A stretch of DNA of 64,000 nucleotides from Pholis gunnellus (GCA_910591455.2 OU342804.1:9307133-9371132), one strand, 5' to 3'; positions 45,055 through 59,911 are shown, numbered from the stretch's first letter. A program made the numbers and translations. Notes: a model not told the origin generated them from the sequence alone.

Positions 45055-45165
45055 ACAGAGCGAGGGGGCTGCCACATAGTCGGCTCTCCAAGCAGTTGGG
45101 GGTTTGGTTCCTTGCTCAAGTGCCCATGGAGATGAACTGGCAACTCTCCAGCTACAAATATGCTT
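45055..45165. repeat. SINE-like fragment
   Basis: TTGGGGGTTTGGTTCCTTGC, then TCAAGTGCCCATGGAGATGA and CTGGCAACTCTCCAGCTAC. I recognise this as part of a common fish retroposon. No boundaries were defined. Confidence 0.45.
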
Positions 45166-47830
45166 GCAATCTGAGATTAAATAGATGTCACAGCATTATG
45201 GACACTTTTCTGTATTGGAAATACTGTTTTAAACTTTTATTTGCATATAACAACAACCAGAACTGGATCAAACCTGTACTAAAAGCTCATTCCCATATAA
45301 ACACAGCCCAAAGATTCCGATGTATATTTCAGTCAAGTCTACTCTCTGCCTTTCCAGGCAAAGTGTGGGATTTGTGGTTAGGATACAATGGAAGGATTCA
45401 GAGGAGGCTGCTGGCAGGACTAGTCCAAAAAACATGCCATGTTTCTCTTCCGTCTCTTTTTGGGGTTTTCTCATCTGAAAACACCCCTGCCTCGCCTCCT
45501 GTCTTAATTGTTTTCCTTTGTCAGGATTCAGAGTCATGGAGACGATGAAACGGATCCCGGGCAGCAAGCGGCGGAGGAGTGTTTCTGGCCCTCGTGTGTG
45601 CTGACCTCACTGTGAACTGAAGGAAAGTGGGCTAATGCTGCCGCTGGCTCTCGAGCTCCACCCCTTCACCGTGTAATTACCCTGTCCAGATTATGATGTT
45701 ATAATTATGTTAATGAATACATCAGGGATGGGTAATTAATGGAAGACATTTTTCTGTTTTTGCCACAAACAAGATGAGAGATCGCTCAAAGGAACACGCC
45801 ACGGTACTTACAAGTTTTAGCTCCTGCAAATCACGTATGCTTTGTATTTCTGTTGGTCATTTTCAACTGGTCTAGAGCAGTAGTTAAATGGTGTCATGCC
45901 AAGTCATGTCATGGTGTCCTGGAGTACATCTGTACATCACTGCAGCTACTTGAGTTCAGCAAAGGGGGTGTTAAGTTGTTATTTTAAATGAGAAAGGTAA
46001 GTAAATATTAGTTTGAAGGTATATTCATTTTATATATCAATCCTCGTTAAGATTACTTAAAATGTAATTGTATTGTTATCTCTGCCAGGCGGAAGGTTAT
46101 GTGTTTGGTCCTGTGTGACTTTGTGCGTTCGTGACTGAGCGAGTGTGCACCTCACTCACCTAATCTCGCATTCTGCTGCAGCAAAGTGCAGGAAATTCTG
46201 GATGCCCAGTTATGGCTGCGTGCTCACACGTCCTCACATGGTTGAGGGGACTCGCACACTCACTCACACACTGCTGTGCCTTGTTGCTAAGTGGCCAGAT
46301 AGCTTTGGTGAGTTTACCTTTGTGTTTTGGCACGATTGTATAAAATGTATCATTCGAAGACTTCGAGACCATTGTTTGTATTACGTTACACCGCAGCTTG
46401 TTTTTGAGTATTTGACTATACTATTTGTCTATTTGACAGCTGGTTGTCTTCATTCAATCACACAACACAACAGTGGTCGCTGCAGACACACCTGTTGGAG
46501 ATCTGTACTCTACTTAGTGCACCTTTCTAGATTTATTTGTTAAGTTATTATAACATATTAATGGCAAGTAACTTGTTCTTTCACCTAATTTAACAATAAT
46601 AGAATATAGAAAACTGATTGTCTTGGAAACATTAAGTATGCACAACAAATAACAATTAATCATTTGTTGTAAGTTATACAATAAAAAAGCCTCACTTGCT
46701 ACAAACCAAGTCAATCCATCATAAACATTTTTTATGATGATCAGCTCTAAATTATCCCATGAGGGCAGAAATCTAAAGCAGCACAAGTGATCACCAGAGG
46801 AACAACAGTCCAACCTTAAAGCCCATAGCCTTCTTCCCTCATTGACCATCATCATCATCATCTTGACGGTGTTTTGTCACTTTGCTGCTCAGAGTGCATG
46901 TGGATCGATACCTCCGCTGTTAGCGAGCCCTCTTGTGTGAAACCGCAGACAGCTCAGACATCTCCTCACTGTCTTGTTGCTGATTGCACATCAGTGTTTA
47001 TTAATGTCCTCACAACCAAAGAAAGATGATGACAGACAGGTCCTAAGCAGTCAATAAACATATGAATAAACGCATAAAAAGCACACATTTCTGATGTTTG
47101 TTAGCCACATAGTCCAGTATTATTGAAATGTCTTCTTGAAAAAGATATTCGTTTTTCATGAGACAATAATCTCCTGGATGATTGTGCTCCGTGAATTTAA
47201 TGTCAAGATGGATTTAAAAATGGTGGATATTGGATTTAAATTTTGGTCTAAAGATGACTTTCACAGCAGACATTTTGACTTGTCACAGTAGAAAAGCAGG
47301 TGTTACTAACATTAGCGATGCAGCTAAATTTAATTCAGTGACCCTTAATTGTATTAATTACACCTGTGTTTTTCTTACTGTGACGTGTCAAGATGTCGTC
47401 TTTGAACAAAGATATCTCGACCAACGTCACCATCTGTATACAGCACAAATAATTAGCTTAACTTTGACTTGTTTGCTGATTTGTTTGTTTGATTGACAGA
47501 ATCAGTCAGTCTGTAAGTCAGGACTTCATCCAGATTCAGCCACTTCCTCCTGCTTGCAGCAGCACTTTTTACACAATTCCCATCACCTTAATTCCATAAT
47601 TCCTTGGCTGATGTCTTACTTGAATTAGATTTATTTAAATTGTCAAGTGTGATAAGAATAGTAATAAGAAAGGGAGTGCAAAGGCAAGCGGCAGTGATGT
47701 TTTATTTTTCATCACTCAATTATAATGTTATATATGTATGTGTGCACAAATTGTCCAGTTGCAGCCTACGAGTTGCGCTCCTTCCATCTCTCCACCTCTC
47801 TGATTTATTCTGCCTCTTTCTAACCACCAT
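45166..47830. other. Intergenic, no gene seen
   Basis: No coding exon was recognised. The stretch 45660-45745 has dense TAATTA-type motifs and may be a small conserved element. Confidence 0.45.
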
Positions 47831-47866
<36 letters not shown>

Positions 47867-47869
47867 ACA
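47831..47869. repeat. (CA)n microsatellite
   Basis: About 15 CA units with one TA interruption at the end. Confidence 0.95.
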
Positions 47870-50136
47870 GTTTTATTTCTGAAATTTCAAGCATGAACTA
47901 ACTCTAAACTAATTACAAACATGACTCGCTTGTGTCGCTGGAAATGAAACAATAATACAAGCTGTGGCTGAGCTTTTTGTGACCTCATTAATTCATGGAA
48001 ATGAGTAATAGGATGACTGACTGTCACCTTTCTGGTATCCAAGGACGTAGCTTTGCTTTCACTGCAGACTATTTCCCCTCTCTGCTAAACTATTAGTATA
48101 AAACACAGCAACGTACACATCTCAGACTCGCCCTTCCAATGAATGACTGAGGAGCTGTTTATTTTCCAGTCCGTCTTTGTTTTGTTACTTTAAGCACCAT
48201 GTCTGTCAGCCATAGTGTAATTATATGGAGACAGAGACACAGGAGGGGGGGAGGCGTTGGAGACAAACTTCTCTTTCAGCTGCTGTGAGCTGCGACCAGC
48301 ACCGCCTGAAGCTGCTCGCCTCTTGAATGGCAGCCAAGAGACTCTTCAACTCCCGTTTAACCCCTTAGATCACCCAAAGAGCTCTTTCTCCCAATTCACC
48401 TGACGGTTTCCTCAGAAAACGTCTGATCCGAGAGGCAAACCGGAGAAGGTCATGGAAAGTGACTGACGTGCAGTTTATGGGATGGTTTTCATAAACTAAA
48501 CAATCACATGTAACTATCTGACATGTCTCAAAATGTTTATCTCTGAACTTTTTAATAAGTCGTGAAACATCTACACACACACCATTAGACCATTATTTAA
48601 TGTTTGCTGCCTGAAGCTACATTGACTTTTAAATTCATCTGTCACCAGATTTTATTTCATATTTGGCAGTCACTCCCACAGCCATTCACACAAGCACACT
48701 AAATAAACAAAGCACATCACTGAGCTTCTTGAATGCCATTGTTTTATATACAGCAAATCATCTTCACCTTCATCTTAATGCTCTTAAGCTTTCCTTCCAA
48801 CTTAAAAGTTTAAATAGAACGTTTTGGAAACATATTGGATAACATAATCCCTGCACTGGTGAACATCCATTAGTAGAACAAGAGCGGAGAGTTTCTCTTC
48901 CAAACTGTGACGTAACACCAGCGCAGTGAAGTCCACGGAGTCGTTTCTAGAAAATGTGGGTGCATGATCTGTCTCCCACAAAGTATTTGTATATGCTGCA
49001 AATTAGCTTTGCCAAATACCCAGACTACGATCCTTTCCTAACTTTATGCTTTGAATTACCTAAACATGACCATGAAAACTTGAATTTAATCCTTCTTTGG
49101 TTGAGTGGATATTCAAATGAAATACTGTATGTTGACTGTGAATGTTTTACAGATACCTTCCATACAAAGATTCACACTTTTCTTTGTCTCTTGTTAGACA
49201 AATTATTTAATTGAGTGTCTCATTGTTGACAGGATCCATCGAGTAAATGAAAATAGGAGGATGAATAAGAGAGTGAAGCTTGGTACTTTTAGAAAATGCC
49301 CCTTTTGGACAGAAACATTTCAACACTTAAACAGGATTTCCATCTATAACAGCTGGATCTGACCTCTGATGAGCTAGGACCTTATTTGGAGATTGTTTGA
49401 TATTCATTGATGCTGAATGGGTTGTCTAATACCCAACACTCTCTTTAGGAAATATAATTCAGGAATGAATCTGATGTTAAACAACCAACAGAAAGCTTTT
49501 CTCTCAGAGTTCTGGACTGACATGAGATTTGTGTGTTCCCAACATACTTTTGAAATGAATGTAGTAAATATGAATACAGCGTATGGTGGTTAAATAGTGG
49601 TTTTGTAGTGGCTAGTGTAACTATTATGCCTGGTTATTCTGGCAGACAGCCACACTCAGACAATAGTTTCCAGAGACACAGATGATATTTAACTGTTTTC
49701 ATAGACATTTTGATATCATTCATTTTACAAATCCATAACAAAGAACAATCCTGCCCCGAAACCACACAATCAAGTATCAAACCACCTCCCCTTCTGTTTC
49801 CAATTTGTTATTGTTTGCAGATAAAACGGTTTCCTTTACAAAACTTGCATTTACCCAAAATACCACCGGAGAAAAAAAAATCACAGCACAACCACCGTAA
49901 GACTTGACTTTTCTTCTTTAAGAGGTCTAAATGTTTTCCATATTGTGGGACTCTAAATGGATGCAGGAAATGCTGTCACTCCGCTCTGCTTTACAAACTT
50001 CCAGAATGAGGTTTTGGCTCTGGCAGATGCCAGTGCGGTAGATTCCAGCACGGTACCGACCCCGCTCAGGTTTCCTCTCGCTGGGAGAAGGACTTCAGGA
50101 GTCTCCACCCTCTCATGACTCAGAAGAACACAGTAT
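47870..50136. other. Intergenic, no gene seen
   Basis: No exon, RNA gene or recognisable repeat. Confidence 0.5.
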
Positions 50137-50157
50137 CCCCCCCCCCCCCCCCCCCCC
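50137..50157. repeat. Poly-C tract (21)
   Basis: Twenty-one uninterrupted C, the longest such run in the window. Confidence 0.95.
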
Positions 50158-52418
50158 TTCTGGGCACTGCATGCTAACAAACTGACCCAAAGGCATCCTT
50201 TAACTGCCCAAGCCCAGTTTTTGCCATTGCAAACCAGATCATCTGTCACCTCAGTACATACGTGCATATAATCTAAACTGCAGATGAACTGAAGTGGAGC
50301 TGCAGGGAAAACACAAATACCAAAGACATAAACATATGAAGAAGAAAAGGAAACCATGCAGATACAGCATGTTTCAGCCAGACTGGGGACATTATTCTGC
50401 AGCCTGGCAGCCTGTGCAGCACTGGGTTGGGCCTGTCAAAGGTGTTGGAAATCATATAAACAGTGTTTAAAGCTGACAGGAATCAGTGTGAAGAATGAGC
50501 CTCTGGCTACAACCGAATAGCCCTGACAACAGTACAAGTCGATAAACTGGTCTCTTCATTTGGAGACTGCTGTTCTATCTATTCCTGAAAACTCTGTGAG
50601 GGGGACAAAATAATGGTAACATTAACTCAGAGCGAACTTTGTTAAAAATGTGAACAAAACTGAAAGAAGCAATGACAGAAAAACCTGTTCTTAAATATAT
50701 TCTCAGACAGATGTGAATGTATTTTAGAAGGTTACTGTTTGTGTCTAGACCCACAGTGATAAATAGCACATATCTGGTGTTCCCTGACAGTAGGAGAATA
50801 TCCTTTTGAACAAAAGTCTAAACTAAAGTATTACTTATTAAACAAATACAAAAACGTATTGCAATTCATCAGGAAGGGGACATGTATGTTTGTTCCAAAT
50901 CTAATGGCAATCCATCCAACTGTTGTTTTACTCAACTTTCACTCAAAACCATGGATGCATGTTTCACCAAAGTCATTGGGATTCATCGTCTGGGGAACAT
51001 GAATATTATAGAAACCAATTCATTGTTTGTTTAAATATTAGCCAGGACTAAAGTGGCAGAGGGACTGAGAGACCGTCATTGTGATCCCTAGAGTGTGGCT
51101 AGAAATGAAGCAGGTGATAGCAGTAAAAAACATGTTGTTTTCGCTTCTACTTGCAGAAAACACCTAAATAAACATCAATAGTTGTTTAAGCACTTTTGTC
51201 CGATAAGCCCGTTTTGTACCAGACTGCATTATACAGCTGTCACTAGGATTCCAGATTTTTACATTTTCTATATGACAAAATCTAAGTTAACTCTGATAAA
51301 TTACATTTTTTAAATGTCAACTTTCCCTGTAATCGGCCTACCTTTTCATAAAATCATTAAAAATCATTAATTACACATTGGAAAAGTCCTGGACCAGCTC
51401 TGAGGCCTTTCATCCTTGTAAGTATAATTACTAACCAGCTGTACACATGTCATCCTGTCATCTACAAACTGTGGCATCACCATCATTTGTGACCAAGACT
51501 AAACTGTACTTCAACATAAAAAAAAAGTGCAGGTCTACATCAGACAACCCCAAAACGGTTGGAGACATTAAACGTGACTCTTTCATCTCTTTTTCTTTCT
51601 TCTTTTCCCTCCCTCTTTGAAACACACAGACATTATTCCTCATATCAAAGCGTTTTATTGAACCGTGGCGGCGAGCCGAAGCCACAAAGCCTTATTGTCT
51701 GACCTCCTCTTGAACCAGTCAGACGTATACAGCCATTTTTCATCTCTCACCCTTTGTCTCAAGCAAGGTGTTAAAAACAGAAATAAAAGGGTGGAACTGA
51801 GAGGTCTCACTTTCAGCTCATCGTATTGACAAGAGAAGATAAAACTGCCTTGTTTTCCTGCAGCAGTAACCAGATAGTCTTTCAAAAGGAGAGTCTGGAT
51901 GTCTGACAAGAGACGCAGCGAGTGAAGCATCAGTTCAAATCAAAGTCTATGCGCTTGTGTTCAGGTCTGAAGTGTATTAATGGGGATTCTCTCTGTTTTT
52001 TCTATGGGGATGTCAATCAAACTGAGGCGGAGGTGAGAAAGATATGTCAGCCTGTCAGTGTGCTGGTGTTGCAGGTACTAGCATGAGCCCCGAAGGCAAC
52101 GTTACAACGACTACTGATGTTGTTAAGATTGTCAAGAGGAGCTGTCAACACATGGCCTGCAGGGTGACAGTTGGCCTTCGCTGCTGCATTAGAATCTTTG
52201 TAGGATTTGTTTGTCTTTTTGTTGTCTTTGCACAATGTTTTGTTCTATTCCTTTCATTGTTTATTTTTTTGGTTTGAGGTCCTGAACATCAAGTCTCTCG
52301 CAAAAAGTACAATATGTTCTGTTCTCACAGAAATAAGGAGGAAACCACAGAAATGTTGTTGTGACGTTTGGGTTTGCTCTGCAACTTAACATGAAATCAT
52401 CAAATGAAATACTCTACA
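50158..52418. other. Intergenic, no gene seen
   Basis: No exon or repeat family was recognised. Confidence 0.5.
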
Positions 52419-53046
52419 CAGTGCTGGAAAGTATAAGTACATTTACTCAAGTACTGTGCTGAAGTACAAATGTTCTTGTATTTGAGTATTTTCTTTTAAA
52501 TCCACTTTACACTTCTACCTCCACAACGTTTATCTGACAACTTTGGTTTCTTTTCAAATGAGGATTATTTTACAACAAAACATGAAGAACTTTAAAGATA
52601 TGATTTGTTATACATTAAACTACCCAACAGTTTATACAAGTAGAGCTGAAATGATTAGCCTCGTCAATTTATTATTGAAAAGAAAAATAATTGTCCAAAA
52701 TGAGGGGTTTTCCATTTGATTATTTTTAATAACTCTAAGGTTTGGACTGTTGGTTGGACAAAACAAACTTTGGGTAATTGTGACATCATTTCCTTTTAAA
52801 AAAACTCATTAGATAAGTTAAAGTAATAATCTAATGATATAATATATAATAGTATCACAGTCACAGGGGACATTCTTCTGCATTGAGTACTTTTACTTAA
52901 TAATTTGAGTACACTTTTCTGATTATACTCACATACTTTTACTGAAGCTCCATCTGGAATGCACTTTACTTGTAACAGAGTACATTTACAGTGTGGCATT
53001 AGTACTTTTACTTCAATAAAGGATCTGAATACTTCCTCCACTGCTG
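52419..53046. mobile_element. Inverted-end repeat of the 'AAGTACATTTACTCAAGTACT' family
   Basis: The left end is CAGTGCTGGAAAGTATAAGT followed by ACATTTACTCAAGTACTG. The right end is CTGAATACTTCCTCCACTGC. The outer bases CAGTGCTGGAAGTAT-like and ATACTTCCTCCACTG are approximately inverted. About 630 bp, non-coding. Related copies are at 54920-55585, 60553-60672 plus 61292-61612, and 23280-23470. Confidence 0.6.
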
Positions 53047-54316
53047 ACTCTACATATGACATATTATGCATGCTAGTTATCCTTTACATGAACATTGTAA
53101 GACTAACATAAAAGATGCATCCACACTCCTAAAAGAATCCAAAGACATTGAGTCATTGCTCTCAACATTTCCTCATTTTCTGTTACATACAAACAAAGAT
53201 CAAGTCTTTGCGTGCTTTGGTCAATTTGGTGTTAGAACTTGAATGTGTTGTTGACTGTCTTTTTCCTATCCCCCAGGCATGTGTCCCATTTGTTTCATTA
53301 CAGTAAGAAAATCCATTTGTTGAAATGTGAATATACAGGAATCTAAAACACTTCAGCATGCTTTGGAAAACTGATGGCAGCCATCTTAAGAATACATGAT
53401 TTGCAGTAAAAGTAATAATGCAATGCAGTACACAGTACAACAAATTACAATGCAGTTTCCATATACAAAATGTGAAATATTCTGGATGAATTCACAGCTC
53501 CGACTTTCAGGAGAGATACCTGCAGATGAGTCATGCAGGAGACAATAACATCAGAAACTCTGCTGGTTGTTGTTCTTTGTTATTTTTGCTGCTGAATTAC
53601 AAACAGATTCTCTGTGTGTATTTAAGAGTTACATAGCAAGTCTCTTATCTTTACACAGCACTGCAGTGCATTAGGTATATATGTCATTTTTTTCAATCAT
53701 TTCTGTCTGTATGTTAATGTTGACAACTTTCTCTTATCAAACTATTGTTTGTATCTGGCAGAGAAACATCTCCTAAAACTGATCTGAACGACAGTGTATA
53801 CAAATCAATTACTAGTCCAGTCAACATCACACCTACTTTTGTCTGAGCCAGAGACAAACTGGACCAAAAGACAAATACTCATCTTAGTTTACTTATTATT
53901 TTAGGCTGATATGAATGTGTATCATAGCACACAATGTAAAACTAAGGTTCAGTAATATATTGAAACTATTTTTCTGTTGTTTAAATGACAACATATACGT
54001 GCCACAAATTATTTCTTTATCTTTCCCTCACAGTAAGATTTCTTTATGTTAAAAATCTATATTGTTAATGAGAGACATCATTAGTCGGCGCAAAATAGAA
54101 AAGATTTATCTTAACGGAGTCATCCCTTTAGCGAAAACATGATATATATTTCTATATTGTATATTCAAATAGAAAATATACTTTTTTACAAAGAAACACA
54201 GCAAATCTCTTCTCTTCTGGTGTCCTTCCTCTTGAAGCTGTTAAAACAACAACACGCCTGACATGGGGAACGATTCTGATTCTTCCTGTTGTGATGAAGA
54301 TATGAGGCACTGTTGA
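53047..54316. other. Intergenic, no gene seen
   Basis: AT-rich. No recognisable exon or repeat. Confidence 0.5.

Positions 54317-54379
<63 letters not shown>
54317..54379. repeat. (CA)n microsatellite
   Basis: About 31 uninterrupted CA units, followed by GATGGACAGATAGATGGACA. Confidence 0.97.
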
Positions 54380-54381
<2 letters not shown>

Positions 54382-54919
54382 TGGACAGATAGATGGACAT
54401 GCTGGCAGGCAGACATGCAGTTAGACTGTCTGGCACCAAAGGATGACTGGAAACACACACAGTCAGACTTTGAACCGTGTCTGTACTTTCTCTTCAGAAA
54501 CACAATCCTCTGCTGAGAGTGCTTTGGAGTAAATAATTGCCTTCATCTCCTGGGTGTTTTGTGTGGTGGTTACATTTATGAATGGACTTTGTTCAGTGGG
54601 GTATCGGTGGATTTTTACTGCCATCTTTTGGCACAAGTGTCACAAGTCACATAATGTTTTTGGAGCTGCATTCAAGAAGCAATAACAGCAGGAAATGTTA
54701 AAAAATGTCCTGCGCTGACTGCCTTTTGCATGCGTGTTATTAAAAAAATACAGAAATTGGATGATGGAGTCTTTCTCGAGTATAAACATTGAGAGAAGAG
54801 GCTGTCCAAACACACTTCTAAGAGCAAAAGCCTTTACCAACTGATCAATATAACCCTATCTTAATTAAAACCTTAGTTAGTTAGTTAGATTTATTTCAAA
54901 CATGTCTTTGTTAGTATAA

Positions 54920-55585
54920 CTTTAGCATAAGTACATAAGTATCATCTGGAAAATGTACTTTAAGTATTAAAGTAAAAACTGCCCCTTATACTATACAGTA
55001 TATACAGTATATTATATCATTATACAATTATTACTCATACATTAATGCTTATTTGTAAAAGCAGGACTTTAGTAATGCAGGTGGTTGAGGTGGAGCTCAT
55101 TTAAAACTATTTTGTGAAGAACTTATTTTCATAAAGGATTAATCTGATGATTATTTTTCAGTTGATTTTTTGGTTCGACAGAATTTCAAAATTTTTTAGA
55201 AATCCAAATTAGCATAAGTGACATCATCGCAAATGCTCGTTTTGTCCTGAAAAAATTTCAATTATTGAAATTATTAAAAGGAAAGGCAGCAAATCCCACT
55301 TTGGAAGCTGAAACTATGAAATGTTTTTGCACGATAAATGACAAACCATTTTTTAAATAGTTGCCAGTTAGTTTTCAGTCAATCGATTAATCAACTTAGC
55401 GTTTTATGTGCAAAAATCTTTATTGGTAAAGTTAGTAACTAAGTTGTCAAATGAATGAATGTGGAGTAAAAGCTACAATATTTCCTTCTGAATTGTAGTG
55501 GAGAAGAAGAAGTATAAAGTGGCATCAGGAGAAAGTGCTGAAGTACAAGTACTGAAGTAAATGTACTTAGTTACTTCACAGCTCT
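54920..55585. mobile_element. Second copy of the tactt-rich inverted-end repeat, reversed
   Basis: The right end GCTGAAGTACAAGTACTGAA, then GTAAATGTACTTAGTTACTT, is the inverse of the left end of the element at 52419. The interior is diverged. Confidence 0.5.
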
Positions 55586-55849
55586 TCAAGCCAAACCGCG
55601 TTCGTGCATCACAGACCAATCGGATCAGGTTTTGTGATAAAAGAAGATAACACTAATACATTTGAACTTATTTCATATGATCCTAGATAGTATTCTCAAG
55701 ATGGTCTAACTGTATTCACGTCATGACAAGATGATTTGTTTTCTTTATCACTAGTAATCATGTTTAATGTCTTTGTATCTCAAGATGACCAAATATTCCA
55801 GATTAGAAAAAAAGGTGGAATGAATTGAGATGAGCCCTATAAATGTGAG

Positions 55850-56340
55850 TATCTCATTTCCATGTTGTTCACAAGACTCTTTGTTTTCCAAACAACATTA
55901 GGCAGATCACATAGATCTCTTTGTTCATGCTGCTACATTATGATCAGCTGCAGACATTTTTTAAAGGCTCATGGAATTTGATAATAACTCCAGCAACAAT
56001 AGTGTTCATCTCACTCATATTGCTCAAGTGCAGCAATACAATGGTAGCCCAGGGACATTATTTGCATATTGTCAAGGGGTGTGTGAATAGGGTTTAGGAG
56101 AATGAGAAATTGTATCAGCCACAAAGAAAAGCAATGGTCTGTGACCAAATGCTCGATCTTCTATGCATATGTTATCTGAAATTGAGGGGTTTTGTTGTCA
56201 TATAAATGCAAATGGAAAGCTGGTATGCAGGGATAAAATGTGCAATTATGGTTCAAATAGGAATTTCACTCGATCTAATCCACTTTAGTGTTTTGTTAAG
56301 TATGATGTGCAGTGGACAGTATCGCACAAATCCAACATAG
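55850..56340. promoter_or_regulatory. Candidate AT-rich conserved element with two octamers
   Basis: This stretch lacks microsatellites and repeat signatures. It contains ATTTGCAT (56060-56067), ATGCAAAT (56206-56213) and SOX-like ACAAAG between them. It is a candidate only, judged from motif density. Confidence 0.25.
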
Positions 56341-57079
56341 TAGTATGCGTTCAGACATAATTCATTTAATGTAGCATGTAATCAGTGATAGTGAGGAGGT
56401 TCATGTTCTCCAGAGAAAACACCATAAAGATTTAGATGAACAGAATTGTCTAATTGTTTGACTGGTAAATTATATTTTTGATGATAGATTTAATTTTGCT
56501 CAGCAGAAGATAGTCTGTTCAGTCAAACTGCTCTTCTGTCTCACAGGTAATAGAATACCTGAGAAGTGCGGATGCTTGTAATGAATACATATTGCCACTG
56601 GGTGGCGCAATTCAACAGGTTTATTTTTCAGAAAGACATTAATAGTCACACATGCTCACAGTCGGCAGAATAAAGGAAACCAGACATTTTATTCTGTGAG
56701 TAATCAGGTGTGTGGTTACTGGAACACCTTAATCTGAAGAGGAACTGATGTATTTTATTTATAATGATTTATATCTGAATTAACATGTTTATTATACTCA
56801 GGTTTTTTTTATGTCTGTATGTTTTTCTGTTTTTTTTACACTTAATCACACAATAAATAATTGTCTACATTTCGATATTTTGTTGAGGTCTTTTTACCCT
56901 GATTGTGAAAACAGTGAGAAATAGGAATGACATAAAGTGGCTGAAGGCTGCATGGTGTCATCAGTGGATCAGCTGGGAAATCCTGGCTGAGCAGAGTGAA
57001 CGTGACAATGATGCTAAAAAGACGTGTATTATCAGGGAAAAGTATTCCAGAGATCAGCAGATGTGTTTGACAACAAACC
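56341..57079. other. Intergenic, no gene seen
   Basis: No exon was recognised. A T-rich run lies near 56800-56840. Confidence 0.5.
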
Positions 57080-57240
57080 AAATTACAGCAAATCAAAAAG
57101 GATTCAGGACACTTTATTATCTTTGAGATGTTTCTGCACCTTGATTGAAGTCCACCTGTAGTGAATTCAGTTGACTGGACATGATTTGGAAAGGCACACA
57201 CCTTTCTGTAAAAGGTCTTATATCTGACAAGACATATCAT
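57080..57240. mobile_element. Tc1-like transposon terminal fragment
   Basis: TTTCTGCACCTTGATTGAAG, then TCCACCTGTAGTGAATTCAG and GACATGATTTGGAAAGGCAC with ACACCTTTCTGTA, resembles the region just inside the terminal repeat of fish Tc1-like elements. No transposase frame or second end was seen. Confidence 0.6.
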
Positions 57241-59911
57241 ATTTATTATCACTTATCATTTTCTTCTTTATTCTGCTGTATTTACCCATTACTGGGCTAC
57301 AACTTTTGTTGTTCACTTGCTTTATTTCAGATTTATTTGAGGGGTGTAAAAAAATAAAAAAAAAGACCTCACTTCAAAATAAAGGCCTGACTTCATCTCA
57401 TCTACGTCAGTGACACCTGCTCATGTGCTGATGATTATGTTGGCTGTGCTGAGGGCTCATGATTAGAAATACATTTAGAATCATTAGCGAAAGCAAGTGA
57501 CGATGCATAGATTAGAATATTATATTTCAGTTACTGTTACTAATATTAAAGAGGCTGACAAATGTTTGACTGTTGCTCATCAGGTTTTTAACTTCAGCGG
57601 AATCGACATCACAAAGCAGTTTAGTCCAGGTTTAGTTCAACTTGCCTGTGCACACCATCTCAAACTGCGTGACCTCAACTCAATATCCTGTCTGCTATCA
57701 ATGAGATTATGCAGGCATGCTAACAACAGGAAATTTGCTCTCACAGGGATTGACCGGCAGCCATTTATATTGACTCATGGCTCAGAGGTCAAGTCATGAC
57801 AGCCGTGCCTCAGTCTGCACTGCAAGACAAACTTGTGTTTTATAAATCAGTCACAGCAGGAACACCGGGGTTATCTCTGGGATTGTCGTTTCACGCGATG
57901 AGTCACAGCCGGAAACTGGAGGCAGAACATTTCTCTGCAGCAATGACTTTTTACGGGACGAGAGTAGAGTCATGTGTTTGTGTTTGATCCACCCACCCGC
58001 GTGTGTTCACGTAGCATCAGGGAGAAGTCGCATCAGCAGAGTCACACAGTGCTGATGAGCAAACTAACACATGGCTCTGCTGTGTACCAGTCTGTTACTC
58101 CAGGACGCTCACACTGACCCCTTTCCCTCTGTGGGTTGAAGCAATCGCAGGGGGTCGCACTCTCAACCTTTCTATAAAAACAAAACCAGAAATGTACTCC
58201 TGCTGCTGTGACACTAGCTAACACTAAGAACAGTTAAGTTCAGGATTTTTTTCTGGGACTTTTACTGTAAGGAAAAGTAACTCATGGTAGTATTTTCGTT
58301 TTTTGCAGATCCAACTAGTTTTTGACTTAAAATATTTGAAGTTGACTACTTTCAGTCCAACACAGAAGACAAAAGAGTCAATATGTGGACCTTGTAAAAC
58401 GTTTTACAATGGCACTGCCCTGGACTTTGACCCGCATTTCTAACTCCCACTTGAGCAGTATGACATTGAGTTGGCTGTCCACTGGAAACTGAAAACACAC
58501 ACACGAAACAAAAACTTGAAAAATCATTCATAATATGTGATAAATGAGAACGCTAGTTTGTCTTTTCTTTGTTTGTGGGCTTGAATGTGAAATTTTCAGT
58601 TTTTACAATTTGCAGAATATTTTGAACTGTTGAACCACTAAATGAATGTTGTTATTTTTAAAAGAACATGTAAATATTCTCATACAGTCCATTGTAAGTC
58701 GAAGCTGACTGCATGTACTGCACAGGTTATCCATCATTTGTTATCATACTTACATAATATAGTTCGAGGGACACCTGACTTTAATGGATCTAGACCCCGG
58801 TTGGATAGTTGCTGATTATGCATTTGTTCAAACCCAGTTACTAAAATATAGCGTCTGCAGGTGATTGTATCATGAAGAAAACAGGTTGCCCACCACCAAA
58901 ATTCAAAACACAAGCTTGGTACTGGCCACTTGATTGATATGAGGCCTTTTACTGTAATAGAAGCACTGACGCTATGTAACAACAACAATAACAACAACGT
59001 ATTACAGTACATGACAAACAGACAAAATGCCCCACTCCATCTGATAAAACTTCCTCAAAAACAAAGAAAGTTGAACTGATCTCAGAAGCTCTTACATCCA
59101 AACTATGGTATGTTATTTTAGCAAAGCCAACCTTTATATGTGGTTTGCATTCATGCAAGCTGCCACTGAGGATTTCGCTAAGTGACAGGCAAATTACCCT
59201 GAGAGGAAAAAGAGCTGTCTTCCTGTTATTCATAGAAGTGTGAGTTGTGCGACAGCCAGAAGTTTCGAAACATTTTTCACCGGGGACTTACAGTATGAAC
59301 CAAAGTGGTTCCTCTACTTATCTGATGTAAACACATATGGTCACATATAAATATACATTTAGAGAAATAAATGTGGATATAAATGTGAAAAGGAGTGTGT
59401 ACTGTCAGGTTAATTCATTGTGATTACGTCTTACTGTCTTTAATGAGGCCTATCCCCTCAAGAGCTGGTCTCTCTCTGCCTCCCGTGGGATCGAGCCTTC
59501 AGCTTCCTGGCTGATGCCGTTAGAAGCGAAGTCGGCCACGACGTGGAATCAAGCCTTCGGTTTCAAAGATGATATTGTCATGAAATTAAGCCTTGACTAT
59601 TCATTTCCAACAGACAGAGGCATAATAAATCTACAGGCAAAACAATTTGTGTTATACCTGCCAACGCTGAAAATATATGTCCTCTCTCTTGCCATCCACA
59701 CTGGAAGATTCCAGTTTTTTTAATGTGAACCTTATCTATTGCAATAAAACTCTAAAAGACAAGGTTGCTCTTTGTGAATTCATCTCTGAAGCGCCACCAC
59801 AGGGTGTTTGTGAAGGGAGTGCAAACACAAGTGAAAGAGAGGAAGACAAAGTGTCATCTATAGAGTTCTGGAGCGAGAAAGGAGGGGCCGGCTGCATGCG
59901 GAAGAGTGCGT

